A stretch of DNA of 33,046 bases from an uncultured Lentisphaeria bacterium (GTDB lineage: Bacteria; Verrucomicrobiota; Lentisphaeria; Victivallales; Victivallaceae). Numbering within the stretch: the first letter of the stretch is position 1; every line of letters starts with the position of its first letter. The notes under the pieces are model-generated. The model ran no database searches, had not been told where the DNA came from, and worked only from the letters and a program-made list of their open reading frames with translations. Shown piece after piece: positions 1 to 10,983 of the stretch. The DNA lies in assembly GCA_949282965.1 (NCBI GenBank), contig CASDQW010000065.1, forward strand, positions 1 to 33,046, read 5' to 3'. The translations under genes and the position numbers were made by a program.

Positions 1-899
1 ACCGAAGTGATCAGCGTGTTGGCGATGCTGAACGCGGCCACCAGCACGATGAACACCAGCAGGAAAAACATCATCCGCTTCTCCACCTCCAGCACTCCCA
101 GCAGCTGCCGGTTTTCCTCCTGCCAGGAGGTCACCACCAGACCGTCCAGGGCACCGCGCAGTTTTTCCAGGTCCTGATCCATGTCGAACGGGTCCCGGAC
201 CCAGCCGTAAATGATCGACGCTCCGCCCCACGGCAGCCCAAAGAGCTCCGCCGCATCGTCGCGCCCTACAAAAATTACGCTTCGGTCGAAATCATACTTC
301 CCGAAAGAGTAAATCCCCGTCACCCGAAATTCCGTCGGCAGATACACCGGACTGTCCGGATTGAGCTCCACCCCGCCTTCCGGCTTGAACCGGACCAGTC
401 CCGTCAACCGGTTCGGCGCATGTACCAGAATCAGATCCCCCAACCCGACGCCCCAGCGCCGCGCCATATCGGAACTGATGATCACCTCACCGCGCCCCAG
501 TTTCAGCGCCCCCTCCCTGAGTGCGCCGTCCACCTTCATGTGGTTCCGCACATCCTGCTCGTCCACGCCGAACACCAGAATCTGCGCATCCAGCGCCTGC
601 CCCAGCTGCACCAGCGCCGGCGACTGCACCACCGGCGCGCCTTCGGCTCCCGCCTCGCGGATCCGCGCCAGCACGCTTTCCGGATCGCGGATGCCGCCGT
701 AACCGCGCACATGAAAATGGGCCTGCGTGTCCAGCAGCTTGCTCTTCATCAAATCCGTGAAGCCCGTCATCACCGCCAGTACGATGATCAGCACCGCCAC
801 CCCCAGCGTCACGCCGATCACCGAAATCAGGGTGATCACCGAAACCGCATTCCGGCGCGGCCGCAAATATTTCCCGGCAAGGAACCAGGCCGTACTCAT
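1..899 (-). CDS. LolC/LolE-type ABC transporter permease (3' end outside window)
   Basis: Inner-membrane permease of the lipoprotein-releasing (LolCDE) or MacB-like FtsX family, which extracts lipoproteins or other envelope substrates using a partner ATPase. Reading the reverse strand from ATG at 899 gives an N-terminus (MSTAWFLAGKYLRPRRN) followed by a hydrophobic segment at about residues 20-45. A soluble periplasmic domain comes next, then the family signature SWQEENRQLLGVLEVEKRMM directly before a second membrane segment (FFLLVFIVLVAAFSIAN). That signature closely resembles LolC/LolE. The reading frame is open to the left edge, so about 300 residues are visible and the last two membrane segments and C-terminus are missing. 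A purine-rich GGAGAGGAG lies 7-15 bases upstream of the start. It follows the DUF4230-like gene on the same strand after a 103-base gap. LolC cannot be told from LolE here, and the ATPase LolD is not in view. Confidence 0.88.
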   Translation of the reverse strand, partial: MSTAWFLAGKYLRPRRNAVSVITLISVIGVTLGVAVLIIVLAVMTGFTDLMKSKLLDTQAHFHVRGYGGIRDPESVLARIREAGAEGAPVVQSPALVQLGQALDAQILVFGVDEQDVRNHMKVDGALREGALKLGRGEVIISSDMARRWGVGLGDLILVHAPNRLTGLVRFKPEGGVELNPDSPVYLPTEFRVTGIYSFGKYDFDRSVIFVGRDDAAELFGLPWGGASIIYGWVRDPFDMDQDLEKLRGALDGLVVTSWQEENRQLLGVLEVEKRMMFFLLVFIVLVAAFSIANTLITS

Positions 900-1002
900 C
901 CTTTTGTCTCCTCTCCGCCGGCTGCCGCCCCGGAACCGGAATTTCCGGCGCAACCATGTCTGCGTTTTTGCTGATTCAACAGCGCTGTTCTAGCCATTAT
1001 TT

Positions 1003-1629
1003 TTACTCGAATCGAACCGGGACCCCCTGTGCAGAAAGCAGCGGGACGGCCCAGCGGTTCAACGTTTCGATCATTTCAGACCGGGACGGAATCAGTTTCC
1101 GGTCGGCGAAGTATTGTGTCGCGCCCCGGGCGAATTCCCGACGCAGCTCCTCCTCCAGATCACGCCCGCTCCATTTGTCCCGGATGAGCGACAAACCGCT
1201 CTGCCGGGTAAACGTGCGCATCCCGGCCAGATCCACGGAACTGCCGAGCAGCTCCGGTTCCGGCAGCCGGATGATCAGCCGGTCCCCTTCCCGGCGGACC
1301 TGGTCGCGCGTCAGTTTGCGGAGGTCGAATCCGTAAAACTGTTCGACATCCGCAACCAGCAGCCCCCGGCGCTCTCCGAACAGCAGACTGTGATCGTCCT
1401 TTTCCAGCACCACCGTCGAAAAAAGCCGCCGGGTAACGAGAAAATTCATGGATTCGCTGCGCAGCACACTCAGCGTCAGCGCCGTCTTCTCCTCCTGATG
1501 CCACGCCAGAACGGCCGCCCCCAGCGCCCGCCGGAGCGGTCCGGCCAGAAGCACCGCCGCCGCCAACAAAACCATTGCCGGCACGACGATCCCCAGCCGG
1601 CACAGCAACCTGACCGGCAGCTTCAGCAT
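1003..1629 (-). CDS. DUF4230-like single-pass membrane protein
   Basis: Protein of 208 residues whose function I do not know. It has an N-terminal membrane segment at about residues 4-31 (rich in V, L and A), then a soluble domain with the pattern of DUF4230 proteins: a VLRSESMNFLVTRR strand, the segment LLVADVEQFYGFDLRKL, and an IIRLPEPELLGSSVDL block. The C-terminus is an A/L-rich helix that would start around residue 165. I chose ATG at 1629 although the frame is open to 1776: GAGG sits 9 bases upstream, and this start puts the hydrophobic anchor at the N-terminus. The ATG overlaps the stop of the 28-codon micro-ORF by 7 bases, suggesting translational coupling. It lies between the chain-extension synthase and the Lol-type permease. 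The family call is by eye, and a profile search could overturn it. Confidence 0.72.
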   Translation of the reverse strand: MLKLPVRLLCRLGIVVPAMVLLAAAVLLAGPLRRALGAAVLAWHQEEKTALTLSVLRSESMNFLVTRRLFSTVVLEKDDHSLLFGERRGLLVADVEQFYGFDLRKLTRDQVRREGDRLIIRLPEPELLGSSVDLAGMRTFTRQSGLSLIRDKWSGRDLEEELRREFARGATQYFADRKLIPSRSEMIETLNRWAVPLLSAQGVPVRFE

Positions 1630-1709
1630 GTGCAGAACCTCAACAGCAGCAGCACCACCACCAGCACAATGGCCGCCACAATGGCCGCTTTTTTGGGTTT
1701 CACAGTCAT
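1623..1709 (-). CDS. 28-residue membrane micro-protein, translationally coupled
   Basis: A short ORF reading MTVKPKKAAIVAAIVLVV then VLLLLRFCTC. It has a positively charged head (K4, K6, K7), one hydrophobic helix at about residues 8-23 and a Cys-rich tail. Its ATG overlaps the stop codon of the upstream synthase in an ATGA arrangement (1706-1709). Its own TGA (1623-1625) lies just inside the start of the DUF4230-like gene, a 7-base overlap. There is no clear Shine-Dalgarno of its own, so it would depend on ribosomes finishing the synthase. The double overlap and the orderly K-head plus hydrophobic helix support a real small membrane protein. The alternative is a purely translational relay that lets ribosomes reach the DUF4230-like gene. 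Confidence 0.5.
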   Translation of the reverse strand: MTVKPKKAAIVAAIVLVVVLLLLRFCTC

Positions 1710-3241
1710 TTGATAATGGAATTAAGCATTTTTTCCGTAGCGATGATGGCGGCCGCGAGCTGATCGCTGTCCACACCGGTGGTGGTCAGCGGACGGCCGC
1801 CGCCGATATTCCACGTGATGGTGGCTTCGACCAGAGCATCGGTCTTGCCGCCCGGCGGGATGCGCACTTCGTAATCCATCAGTTTCGGCATGGCGAAGCC
1901 GAGCCGCCGCAGAATCCGCCGGAGCGCCTTGACGAATGCATCGTAGCCGCCGTCCCCGGTCGCGGTCCCTTCGATCAGGTTCCCGTCGAATTCCACGCTT
2001 ACGGCGGCGCGCGGCAGTTTTCCGCCGCGGTTCTCCACCTGATAATCGGCAATGCGCAGCCGGCTGCTCACCGGCCGGTTGAGCACGTCGGCGATCAGGA
2101 AGGGCAGATCGGCCGGAGACACCTGTTTTTTCTTGTCGCCCAGCCGCACCACGGCATCGAGAACCCGGGCACGGACCTCCGGTTCGAGTTCCACGCCGAG
2201 CGCTTCCAGATTCTGGTCGATCGAGGCCTTGCCGGAAAGTTTGCCCAGAGCATAATGCCGCTCCCGCCCGAACCGCTCCGGCAACAGGGCGTTGACGTAC
2301 AAATTCCCCTTCTTGTCGCCGTCGGCATGCACCCCGCAGGTCTGGGTAAAAACGTCGCCGCCGGTCACCGGAGCGTTCCAGGCGCACCGTTTGCCGGAAA
2401 GGGTCTGCAGCAGTTCCGAAGCGCGCCCCAGCAGCTTTTCCACCACATGCGAATGCCGGGAGGTCAGGTCGTTGATCGCAACCACGATCTGCGCCAGCGG
2501 CTGATTGCCGGTCCGTTCGCCGAGCCCGTTGATCGTAGCGTGAATGCCGCTGACCCCGGCCTTGACCGCGGCAAGGCTGTTGGCGGTCACCAGTCCGTAG
2601 TCATTATGACCGTGAAAGTCCAGCCGGACGCCGGGAAACGCCGCATACAGCCAGTCCAGATAGCGCGTCAGCTCGTCCGGCGACAGCACGCCCAGGGTGT
2701 CCGGCAGCATGATGCGCGCCACCGGCAGAGTCCCGAGCACGGTCATGAACTCATGCACATAGGCGAAGGAATCGCGCATGCCGTTGGACCAGTCTTCCAG
2801 ATACACGTTGACGGCCAATCCACGCCCGGCGGCGTACTGCACTTCGCGGGCGACGTCGTCGAAATGCTGCCGCGGCGACTTGCGCAGCTGAATACGGCAA
2901 TGTTTCTCCGATCCCTTGGCCAGCAGATTGATGGTTTTGCCGCCGACGTCGGCAACCCAGTCGGCGGACTTGCCGCCGTCGATGAATCCGAGGATTTCAA
3001 CAGCTTCCCGGCAACCACGCCCCTCCGCCCAGTCGATGATGGCGCGCACCGCGTCGCGTTCGCCGTCGGAAACCCGGGCGGATCCGACCTCCATACGGTC
3101 AATCCGCATCTGCCCGAGAAGCAGCCGGACCACCTGCAGTTTTTCGGCGGGGGTGAAGGCGACGCCCGGCGTCTGTTCGCCGTCGCGCAGAGTCGTATCG
3201 AGAATTTCAACGGCTGAGCCGTGTCGATTTCTATCTTTCAT
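1706..3241 (-). CDS. 2-isopropylmalate / (R)-citramalate synthase family enzyme
   Basis: Acetyl-CoA-dependent 2-oxoacid chain-extension enzyme of the DRE-TIM metallolyase family, making 2-isopropylmalate (leucine) or citramalate (isoleucine). Visible motifs in this 511-residue protein are DTTLRDGEQTPGV near the N-terminus (Arg19-Asp20 in the catalytic loop), the metal-binding HGH motif at His210/His212 (DFHGHNDYG), NGLGERTGN, and GVHADGDKK in the linker. A C-terminal LeuA-type allosteric domain occupies about residues 380-511. The internal wording (ILGFIDGGKSADWV, VNVYLEDWSNGMRDS) resembles the Bacteroides-type branch, so substrate choice between pyruvate and 2-oxoisovalerate is unresolved. 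I use ATG 3241 because AGGAAG lies 10-15 bases upstream; an upstream in-frame ATG at 3304 would fall in the leader terminator. The gene is preceded by a structured leader with an intrinsic terminator, which suggests end-product attenuation. Confidence 0.88.
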   Translation of the reverse strand: MKDRNRHGSAVEILDTTLRDGEQTPGVAFTPAEKLQVVRLLLGQMRIDRMEVGSARVSDGERDAVRAIIDWAEGRGCREAVEILGFIDGGKSADWVADVGGKTINLLAKGSEKHCRIQLRKSPRQHFDDVAREVQYAAGRGLAVNVYLEDWSNGMRDSFAYVHEFMTVLGTLPVARIMLPDTLGVLSPDELTRYLDWLYAAFPGVRLDFHGHNDYGLVTANSLAAVKAGVSGIHATINGLGERTGNQPLAQIVVAINDLTSRHSHVVEKLLGRASELLQTLSGKRCAWNAPVTGGDVFTQTCGVHADGDKKGNLYVNALLPERFGRERHYALGKLSGKASIDQNLEALGVELEPEVRARVLDAVVRLGDKKKQVSPADLPFLIADVLNRPVSSRLRIADYQVENRGGKLPRAAVSVEFDGNLIEGTATGDGGYDAFVKALRRILRRLGFAMPKLMDYEVRIPPGGKTDALVEATITWNIGGGRPLTTTGVDSDQLAAAIIATEKMLNSIIK

Positions 3242-3280
3242 GGGGTCTTTCTTCCTGAAATTGCTGATCCACAGTACCAA

Positions 3281-3329
3281 TAAAAAAGCCGTGCGATGAC
3301 TCACCGGTTACGGCGGGCGGAGGCACGGC
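3281..3329 (-). terminator. Intrinsic terminator inside the synthase leader
   Basis: On the minus strand GCCGTGC (3329-3323) pairs perfectly with GCACGGC (3294-3288) and is followed at once by six T residues (3287-3282). The loop is long (28 bases) and contains the CGCCGT tract complementary to the upstream domain. It sits 40 bases before the synthase start codon, so it would stop transcripts before the gene unless antiterminated. Confidence 0.65.
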
Positions 3330-3461
3330 TATCGGTTTCTGATGTGCCCGGAAGGAAGAACTCCTTACCGGCTCAGCCCGCACAAACGGTCGGGGGCCAC
3401 GCCGTCGAAACAGCGCGCCCCGGACTAATTCGATGCCATTGGCTGCGGATAACTTTCATCA
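3281..3461 (-). promoter_or_regulatory. Structured leader RNA with terminator upstream of the synthase
   Basis: From the predicted start near 3461 the minus-strand transcript runs about 180 bases before a U-run. It contains a GGGGC/GCCCC stem at 3421-3393 with an inner CGC/GCG helix. Next is a GUUUGUGC...GCAC/AAAC helix enclosing a compact hairpin at 3371-3348 (CCGG, bulged U, AAGGA; loop GUUCU; UCCUU, CCGG). The leader ends with the terminator at 3329-3281. Six bases of the first domain (ACGGCG, 3405-3400) are complementary to CGCCGU (3315-3310) in the terminator loop, so a pseudoknot or an anti-terminator is possible. It does not show the T-box, SAM-I, TPP or cobalamin signature sequences I know. 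Together these fit a regulatory leader; the ligand or signal is unknown. Confidence 0.55.
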
Positions 3462-3467
3462 TATCAT

Positions 3468-6120
<2,653 letters not shown>

Positions 6121-6147
6121 GCTCATTTTCAACGAAGGAACACACCC

Positions 6148-7227
6148 ATGGCCGCAGACAAGGACAATAAGCCGGTAGATCGCAATAAAAATCTTGAAAT
6201 CGCCATCAGCCAGATTGAAAAGGAATTCGGCAAGGGCTCCATCATGCGCCTCGGCGACACCGCCGCGCTTTATTCCGACATTCCGGTCATCAGTACCGGC
6301 AGCCTGGCGCTGGACATCGCGCTCGGCATCGGCGGGCTGCCCGCCGGCCGGATCGTGGAAGTTTTCGGGCCGGAGTCCTCCGGCAAAACGACGCTCTGTC
6401 TCCACGTCATCGCCAATTCCCAGGCGGCGGGGGGCCGGTGCGCCATCATCGACGCCGAGCACGCCATTGATCCCGGTTACGCCGCGAAGATCGGCGTCAA
6501 GCTGGAAGAACTGCTGATTTCCCAGCCGGACTGCGGCGAAGACGCGCTGAACATCGCCGACGCACTGGTGCGCAGCAATTCCATCGACGTTCTGGTGATC
6601 GACTCGGTCGCGGCCCTGGTGCCCAAAGCCGAAATCGAAGGCCAGATGGGCGATTCCCACGTCGGTCTGCAGGCCCGGTTGATGTCCCAGGCGCTGCGGA
6701 AGCTGACCGGCGCGGCCAGCCGCAGCCGGACCTGCATCATTTTTACCAACCAGATCCGGGAAAAAATCGGCGTGATGTTCGGCAACCCCGAAACCACCAC
6801 CGGCGGCAACGCCCTCAAATTCTACGCCTCGATCCGGCTCGACATCCGCAAGACCGGCACCCTCAAGGACGCTGCCGGCAACATCACCGGCAACCGGGCC
6901 CGGGTCAAGGTCATCAAAAACAAGATGGCCCCTCCGTTCCGTGTCGCTGAATTCGACATCAATTATGCGGAAGGCATTTCCAAGGTCGGGTCGATTCTGG
7001 ACGTGGCCACGGACCTGAATCTGCTGGAAAAACGCGGTTCGTGGTTCTCCTTTGAAGGCCAGCAGCTCGGCCAGGGCCGCGACCAGACCAAGGCTGAACT
7101 GGAAAAAAATCCGGAACTCCAACGCAAGCTGCTGGAGCGGATCCGGGAAAAGACCGGCATCGCCGGCGTCCCCTCCACCGTGCCGGCCACGGCGGAGGAC
7201 GCACCTCCCGCTGCGACGGTGGAATAA
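6148..7227 (+). CDS. recA: Recombinase RecA
   Basis: Strand-exchange recombinase and co-protease for the SOS response, acting on single-stranded DNA in the cytoplasm. The 359-residue length is normal. The Walker A motif GPESSGKTT is at residues 74-82, the Walker B strand reads [10 protein letters not shown], and loop L2 contains [18 protein letters not shown]. The usual DAEHALDP reads DAEHAIDP here. The C-terminus is an A/P/E-rich tail. GAAGGA lies 10-15 bases upstream of ATG 6148. It follows gyrB by 27 bases and precedes the TPR gene by 29 bases, so it is probably transcribed with them. I see no obvious LexA-type palindrome directly upstream, so SOS control here, if any, would act at the gyrB promoter or through an unfamiliar operator. 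Confidence 0.98.
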   Translation: MAADKDNKPVDRNKNLEIAISQIEKEFGKGSIMRLGDTAALYSDIPVISTGSLALDIALGIGGLPAGRIVEVFGPESSGKTTLCLHVIANSQAAGGRCAIIDAEHAIDPGYAAKIGVKLEELLISQPDCGEDALNIADALVRSNSIDVLVIDSVAALVPKAEIEGQMGDSHVGLQARLMSQALRKLTGAASRSRTCIIFTNQIREKIGVMFGNPETTTGGNALKFYASIRLDIRKTGTLKDAAGNITGNRARVKVIKNKMAPPFRVAEFDINYAEGISKVGSILDVATDLNLLEKRGSWFSFEGQQLGQGRDQTKAELEKNPELQRKLLERIREKTGIAGVPSTVPATAEDAPPAATVE

Positions 7228-7256
7228 CCCGGAAAAACATCGGAAGACCTGCAATC

Positions 7257-9785
7257 ATGGGACATCTCCGACGGTTCATTACGCGCGGTTTGCTGCCCGG
7301 CATCCTTCTCATGCACGGGTTGTCCGCCGCCCAGACGGCGGACCCGGCCCATCCGCGGCCGGATTATCCGGCGCTGAGTCGGCATGCCCTGGCGGCCGGT
7401 GATTTCCGCGGCGCGGCTGACCTGCTGGACCGGGCCATGGAAACGGCGGGCCCGGAACAATGGCGCCCCATGGCACTGGAAGCGGCGGATCTGCGCCTCC
7501 GCGCCGGTGAACCGGACCGGGCGGAACGGCTGCTGGCGGAATTCGAACTGCGCTATCCGGATCACAATCTGACGGAACGGAAAATTCTCCGGGCCGACAT
7601 TCTGCTGGCCCGGGAGCAGTTCGCCCCCGCGGCACGCCTCTACAATGAACTGACGACTTCCGCCGGGCTGAGCAAAGAGCAAATGGACAGAGCCATGACG
7701 CGCCTGATCACCGCCCGGATCGGTGAGGAAAAATTCGAAGAAGCCGCCGAAGTCGGAGAGCGACTGGAAAAAATCGCCGCCACCCCGGAAACGGAGTTCG
7801 CCGCCCGGATCCGCCGCATCTACGCGCTTCAGTCCGCAGGGAAATTAACCGAAAGTGCCGCACTGCTGGCCGATGCCGCTCCGTTTCAGAGCGCCGCCCA
7901 ACAGGATGTCAAGGCCAAACTGGAGTTGCACCAGTTGCTGCTCGCTCGGAAAATCAGTGAATTCAAAAAACAATACACGGCATTCATCACCGGTCGTTCT
8001 TTTGAGAAAGCTGATTTTCTGACTCATCGTCTGAGCCGCGCGGCGGGCGAACTCTTCGCCGCCGGAGAACAACCGGACGAGGCAATTGCCAGCTACCAGA
8101 TCGCATTCCGCACCGCTCCCCGCGAAGACGACCGGCGGGGCGCCCTGCTGGAACTGGCCAACGTTCAGATGGGGGCCGGACGCCAGACGGAGGCGGCGAA
8201 AACGCTCCTCAAGTATCTGGAATTCTATCCGGATGATCCGGATTACGCCAAACTGGAACTGCAGGCCGGGCGACTCTTCGCCGCCGCCGGCAAACACCAG
8301 GAGGCCATTCACTGCTTTGAAAAACTGACCGCCAATGACCAATTGCCCCTGACTACCCGGCTGGAAAGCGCCCGGGCAGCCGCCCTCACCGCCGAGCAGG
8401 GGAAAATGGACCGGGAAGCCATGCGGTTTCTCCGCTATCTGATTGATCACGCCGCTGATTCCGCGCAGCGGCAGGATGGGTATTATCTGCTGGGCGAGCA
8501 CTATTACCGGCGCCACGAATACGGGCGTGCCGCCGAAGCATTCGCCACCGCGGCCGAAGAAACGGCGGTCCTGCAGGAAAAGGCGATTTTCTGGCAGCTC
8601 CAGTCCCTGCTCAAAGCCGGCAACTATGCCGCGGCCATGCCGGTGGGAGAAAGACTTCGCAAAGCCGAGGATCCGGAGTTGCGCGCGGCAGCGGAATATT
8701 TCCTTGCCGTCCTGCTTGACCGGACCGGAAAGATCGCGGAAGCGGCGGACGCCTATTTAAAATTCGCGGCGGCGCATCCGGAATCCGAATTTGCACCGCA
8801 GGCCGTTTTCGACGCGGCGCTGATCGCCGAAAAACAGAACAATCATCGGGTCGCCGCGGAACGATATGCCGACTTCGCCGCCCGCTTCCCTGATCACACG
8901 CTTGCCGCCAATGCCCTGTTTAAAGCCATGCAGGCGGCATTCGTCTCTCATGATGACACGTTGATGCGGCGGACGGCGGACACTCTGGTCAAAAACTATC
9001 CCACGTCGGAATACACCATTTCCGCGCTTTTTTTGCAGGTGGACTTTCTGGCGGGCGAAAATCGGTTCCAGGCGGCGCTGACAGTGCTGGAGCGGATCGC
9101 CGACCTGGCCAAAGAGCTTCCGGACCGTCTGGCGCAATGCTATTATGACCAGGCCCGGATCAATGCCCGGCTGGACCACACGGAAAAGGCGCTCCAGCTT
9201 CTGACGCAATTGCTGGAAAAACACATCTCCACCCCGGTGGCCGCCGACGCCGCGCTGCTGGCGGCCAATCTGTATTCCGATCAAGGGGATTACCAGCGCG
9301 CGGCAACCCTCTATGAACGGGCGGAAAAACTCCGTCCGGGCGGACGGTTCGCCGATATCTGCGAGGAACGGATCGCCGATTGTGAATTCAGCCGGGCGGG
9401 CGGCGCGCACGACCGGAAACTTTTCAAAAGCGCGGCGGAACGTTATCGCAAGCTGGTGGAAAAAAACGACCCCGGCTCCATTTATGCCTGCTTGTACAAA
9501 CTGGGTCGCAGTCGGGAATTTGCCGGGAATGCCCGCGGCGCACTGGCCGCTTACGGGGAACTGCTCTACCGGGCGGTCGAAGCACGCAAGCAAAATCATT
9601 ATTTCGACACAGTGTGGGTCGGCAAAGGTGTATATGCCGCCGCCATGCTGCATCTGAAGAAGGCCTCACCGGCGGCGGCACGAGAGGCGCTGCGCATTCT
9701 GGAGATCGCCCGTCAGCTGGATCTTCGCACCGGCGAGGATTTTGATAAAATAGCCGCGGACATCCGTGCCCGATATAAAATTTGA
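7257..9785 (+). CDS. Large secreted TPR-repeat protein of a Tol/Ton-like cluster
   Basis: An 842-residue protein with an N-terminal signal peptide (charged head MGHLRRFITRG, hydrophobic core GLLPGILLMHGL, likely cleavage after SAA) and otherwise a long chain of tetratricopeptide repeats. Repeat units are visible as A..Y..G and Y/F..A helices (for example YPDDPDYAKLELQAGRLFA, GDYQRAATLYERAEKLRPGG). They run from about residue 40 to the C-terminus, perhaps 15 or more. No Cys follows the signal region in a lipobox, so a periplasmic protein is more likely than a lipoprotein. It lies 56 bases upstream of the ExbB-like gene and is probably the periplasmic scaffold of that complex, comparable in position to YbgF/CpoB or BamD-like partners of Tol systems. 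Its exact role is unknown. Confidence 0.85.
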   Translation: MGHLRRFITRGLLPGILLMHGLSAAQTADPAHPRPDYPALSRHALAAGDFRGAADLLDRAMETAGPEQWRPMALEAADLRLRAGEPDRAERLLAEFELRYPDHNLTERKILRADILLAREQFAPAARLYNELTTSAGLSKEQMDRAMTRLITARIGEEKFEEAAEVGERLEKIAATPETEFAARIRRIYALQSAGKLTESAALLADAAPFQSAAQQDVKAKLELHQLLLARKISEFKKQYTAFITGRSFEKADFLTHRLSRAAGELFAAGEQPDEAIASYQIAFRTAPREDDRRGALLELANVQMGAGRQTEAAKTLLKYLEFYPDDPDYAKLELQAGRLFAAAGKHQEAIHCFEKLTANDQLPLTTRLESARAAALTAEQGKMDREAMRFLRYLIDHAADSAQRQDGYYLLGEHYYRRHEYGRAAEAFATAAEETAVLQEKAIFWQLQSLLKAGNYAAAMPVGERLRKAEDPELRAAAEYFLAVLLDRTGKIAEAADAYLKFAAAHPESEFAPQAVFDAALIAEKQNNHRVAAERYADFAARFPDHTLAANALFKAMQAAFVSHDDTLMRRTADTLVKNYPTSEYTISALFLQVDFLAGENRFQAALTVLERIADLAKELPDRLAQCYYDQARINARLDHTEKALQLLTQLLEKHISTPVAADAALLAANLYSDQGDYQRAATLYERAEKLRPGGRFADICEERIADCEFSRAGGAHDRKLFKSAAERYRKLVEKNDPGSIYACLYKLGRSREFAGNARGALAAYGELLYRAVEARKQNHYFDTVWVGKGVYAAAMLHLKKASPAAAREALRILEIARQLDLRTGEDFDKIAADIRARYKI

Positions 9786-9841
9786 ACCCTGCCCGCCGTG
9801 GACGCTCCCGCGTCCTTGAGCGGATCGAAAGGAAACCTGCC

Positions 9842-10501
9842 ATGCTTTTTTATGATCTGATGACGGACGGCGGTCCGGTAATGTGGCTGATTCTGGTGTG
9901 CAGCCTGATCGCGGTATTCGTATTTCTGGTAAAGACCTTTCAGTTCCACCGCGAGGAAATCAACGTGCGGGAACTGGTCAAGGGCTTGATCAATGTGCTC
10001 AAGCGTGACGGCTATGTCGAGGCCATCAGCCTGTGCGACACCACCCCCGGACCGGTGGCGCGGGTGCTCGGTGCCGCCATTCTCGCCTGGGAACGCGGCG
10101 ACGAGGACATCCGGCAGGCCGTCGATGACGCCTGTCTGGAGGAACTGCCGAAGCTGGAACGCCACATCGGCGCCCTGGGGACCATCGGGTTCATTGCCCC
10201 GCTGCTGGGACTGCTGGGAACGGTCCTGGGCATGATGCAAACCTTTCAGACCATCCACGACACCAGCAGCGTTTACCTCTCGGCGGCACAGCTTTCCGGC
10301 TCCATCAATATGGCGCTGATTACAACGGCGGCGGGACTGGCGGTGGCGATTCCCAGTTACGTGGCTTATAACTACCTGGTTTCCCGGGTCAATTCGATTA
10401 CGCTGGATATGGAAAAGGCGGCCTCGGAAATCATTTCGTTCTTCGAACGTCGCCGGAAACAGCAGGAACAGGACCTCGACGAAGATGATATCATCGAATA
10501 A
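9842..10501 (+). CDS. exbB: MotA/TolQ/ExbB-family proton channel protein
   Basis: Integral membrane stator subunit that, with ExbD/TolR, uses the proton motive force to energise a TonB- or TolA-like protein. The 219-residue protein has three hydrophobic segments: about 13-30 (VMWLILVCSLIAVFVFLV), 113-138 (LGTIGFIAPLLGLLGTVLGM, the family signature) and 158-183 (INMALITTAAGLAVAIPSYV). I use ATG 9842 (AAAGGA upstream) rather than the earlier ATG at 9782, which would add 20 charged residues ahead of the first membrane helix. The last 17 bases overlap the ExbD-like gene. Whether it serves a Ton-like or Tol-like role cannot be decided from sequence alone. Confidence 0.92.
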   Translation: MLFYDLMTDGGPVMWLILVCSLIAVFVFLVKTFQFHREEINVRELVKGLINVLKRDGYVEAISLCDTTPGPVARVLGAAILAWERGDEDIRQAVDDACLEELPKLERHIGALGTIGFIAPLLGLLGTVLGMMQTFQTIHDTSSVYLSAAQLSGSINMALITTAAGLAVAIPSYVAYNYLVSRVNSITLDMEKAASEIISFFERRRKQQEQDLDEDDIIE

Positions 10502-10964
10502 CAGCCAGAGACGCATCGGCACCCGTCGTTACCGGACCCGTCTGCAACCGCTGTCGGGGCGCCCCGATCTGACGCCGCTGGTGGACGTCATGTTTCTGGC
10601 GCTGATCTTCTTCATGATCTCCAGCTCCTTTGTCCAGGTATCGGGGATCCGGGTGGATCTGCCCCAGGCAAACGCCACCACGGTCGCGGATATCGAAAAA
10701 TTCATCATTTCGATTGCCTGGTCGGAAAAGGAAAGCCTGATTTATTTCAACGACCAGCAGGTCTCCTGGGAAACGCTCAAGGAAAAACTGGCTGAAGTCA
10801 GCGGCATGTCCAAAACCGCCACCGTCGTCATCCGTGCCGACAGCCGGATTCCCTTTGAAACCGTAGCCCGCGTCATGACACTGGCCGAACGGGCCGGACT
10901 GGCCTCCTTCATCGCCGTCATGCCTCAGAAATTGAAACCGGACGCGGTATTCAGCCAACCTTGA
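10485..10964 (+). CDS. exbD: ExbD/TolR-family protein
   Basis: Second stator subunit, a single-pass membrane protein of 159 residues. It starts with a basic cytoplasmic segment (SQRRIGTRRYRTR) and has the family signature DLTPLVDVMFLALIFFMISS with the essential membrane Asp at position 34. The periplasmic domain ends with the ExbD-like pattern VVIRADSRIPFETVARVMTL. Its start lies 17 bases inside the ExbB-like gene, so the two are translationally coupled, as is common. Twenty bases separate it from the TonB-like gene. Confidence 0.93.
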   Translation: MISSNNSQRRIGTRRYRTRLQPLSGRPDLTPLVDVMFLALIFFMISSSFVQVSGIRVDLPQANATTVADIEKFIISIAWSEKESLIYFNDQQVSWETLKEKLAEVSGMSKTATVVIRADSRIPFETVARVMTLAERAGLASFIAVMPQKLKPDAVFSQP

Positions 10965-10983
10965 TCAGGATGCTGCCAACATC

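Noticed and set aside
896..997. A 33-codon minus-strand ORF (MARTALLNQQ...) ending in an ATGA overlap with the LolC/E-like gene.
   Set aside because: The product is Gly/Ala/Glu-rich with no coherent structure and no ribosome site, and a good ribosome site for the permease lies inside it. The overlap alone is not enough.
3347..3370. On the plus strand, CCCGGAAGGAAG looks like the SRP RNA tetraloop region.
   Set aside because: The following AGCAGCC part of the SRP motif is absent, and the stretch is explained by the hairpin on the minus-strand leader, whose U-run points the other way.
3373..3459. A 28-codon leader peptide (MKVIRSQWHR...) inside the synthase leader, as expected for ribosome-mediated attenuation.
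   Set aside because: It has no run of Leu, Ile or Val codons and no ribosome site; the ATG would fall at the transcript start. A leaderless peptide cannot be excluded.
3281..3461. T-box, SAM-I, TPP, cobalamin, fluoride and SAH riboswitch signatures in the leader.
   Set aside because: The short conserved cores of these classes were looked for by eye and not found; a covariance-model search was not possible here.
6121..6147. A LexA operator upstream of recA.
   Set aside because: The 27-base gap after gyrB has no clear palindrome of known LexA types.
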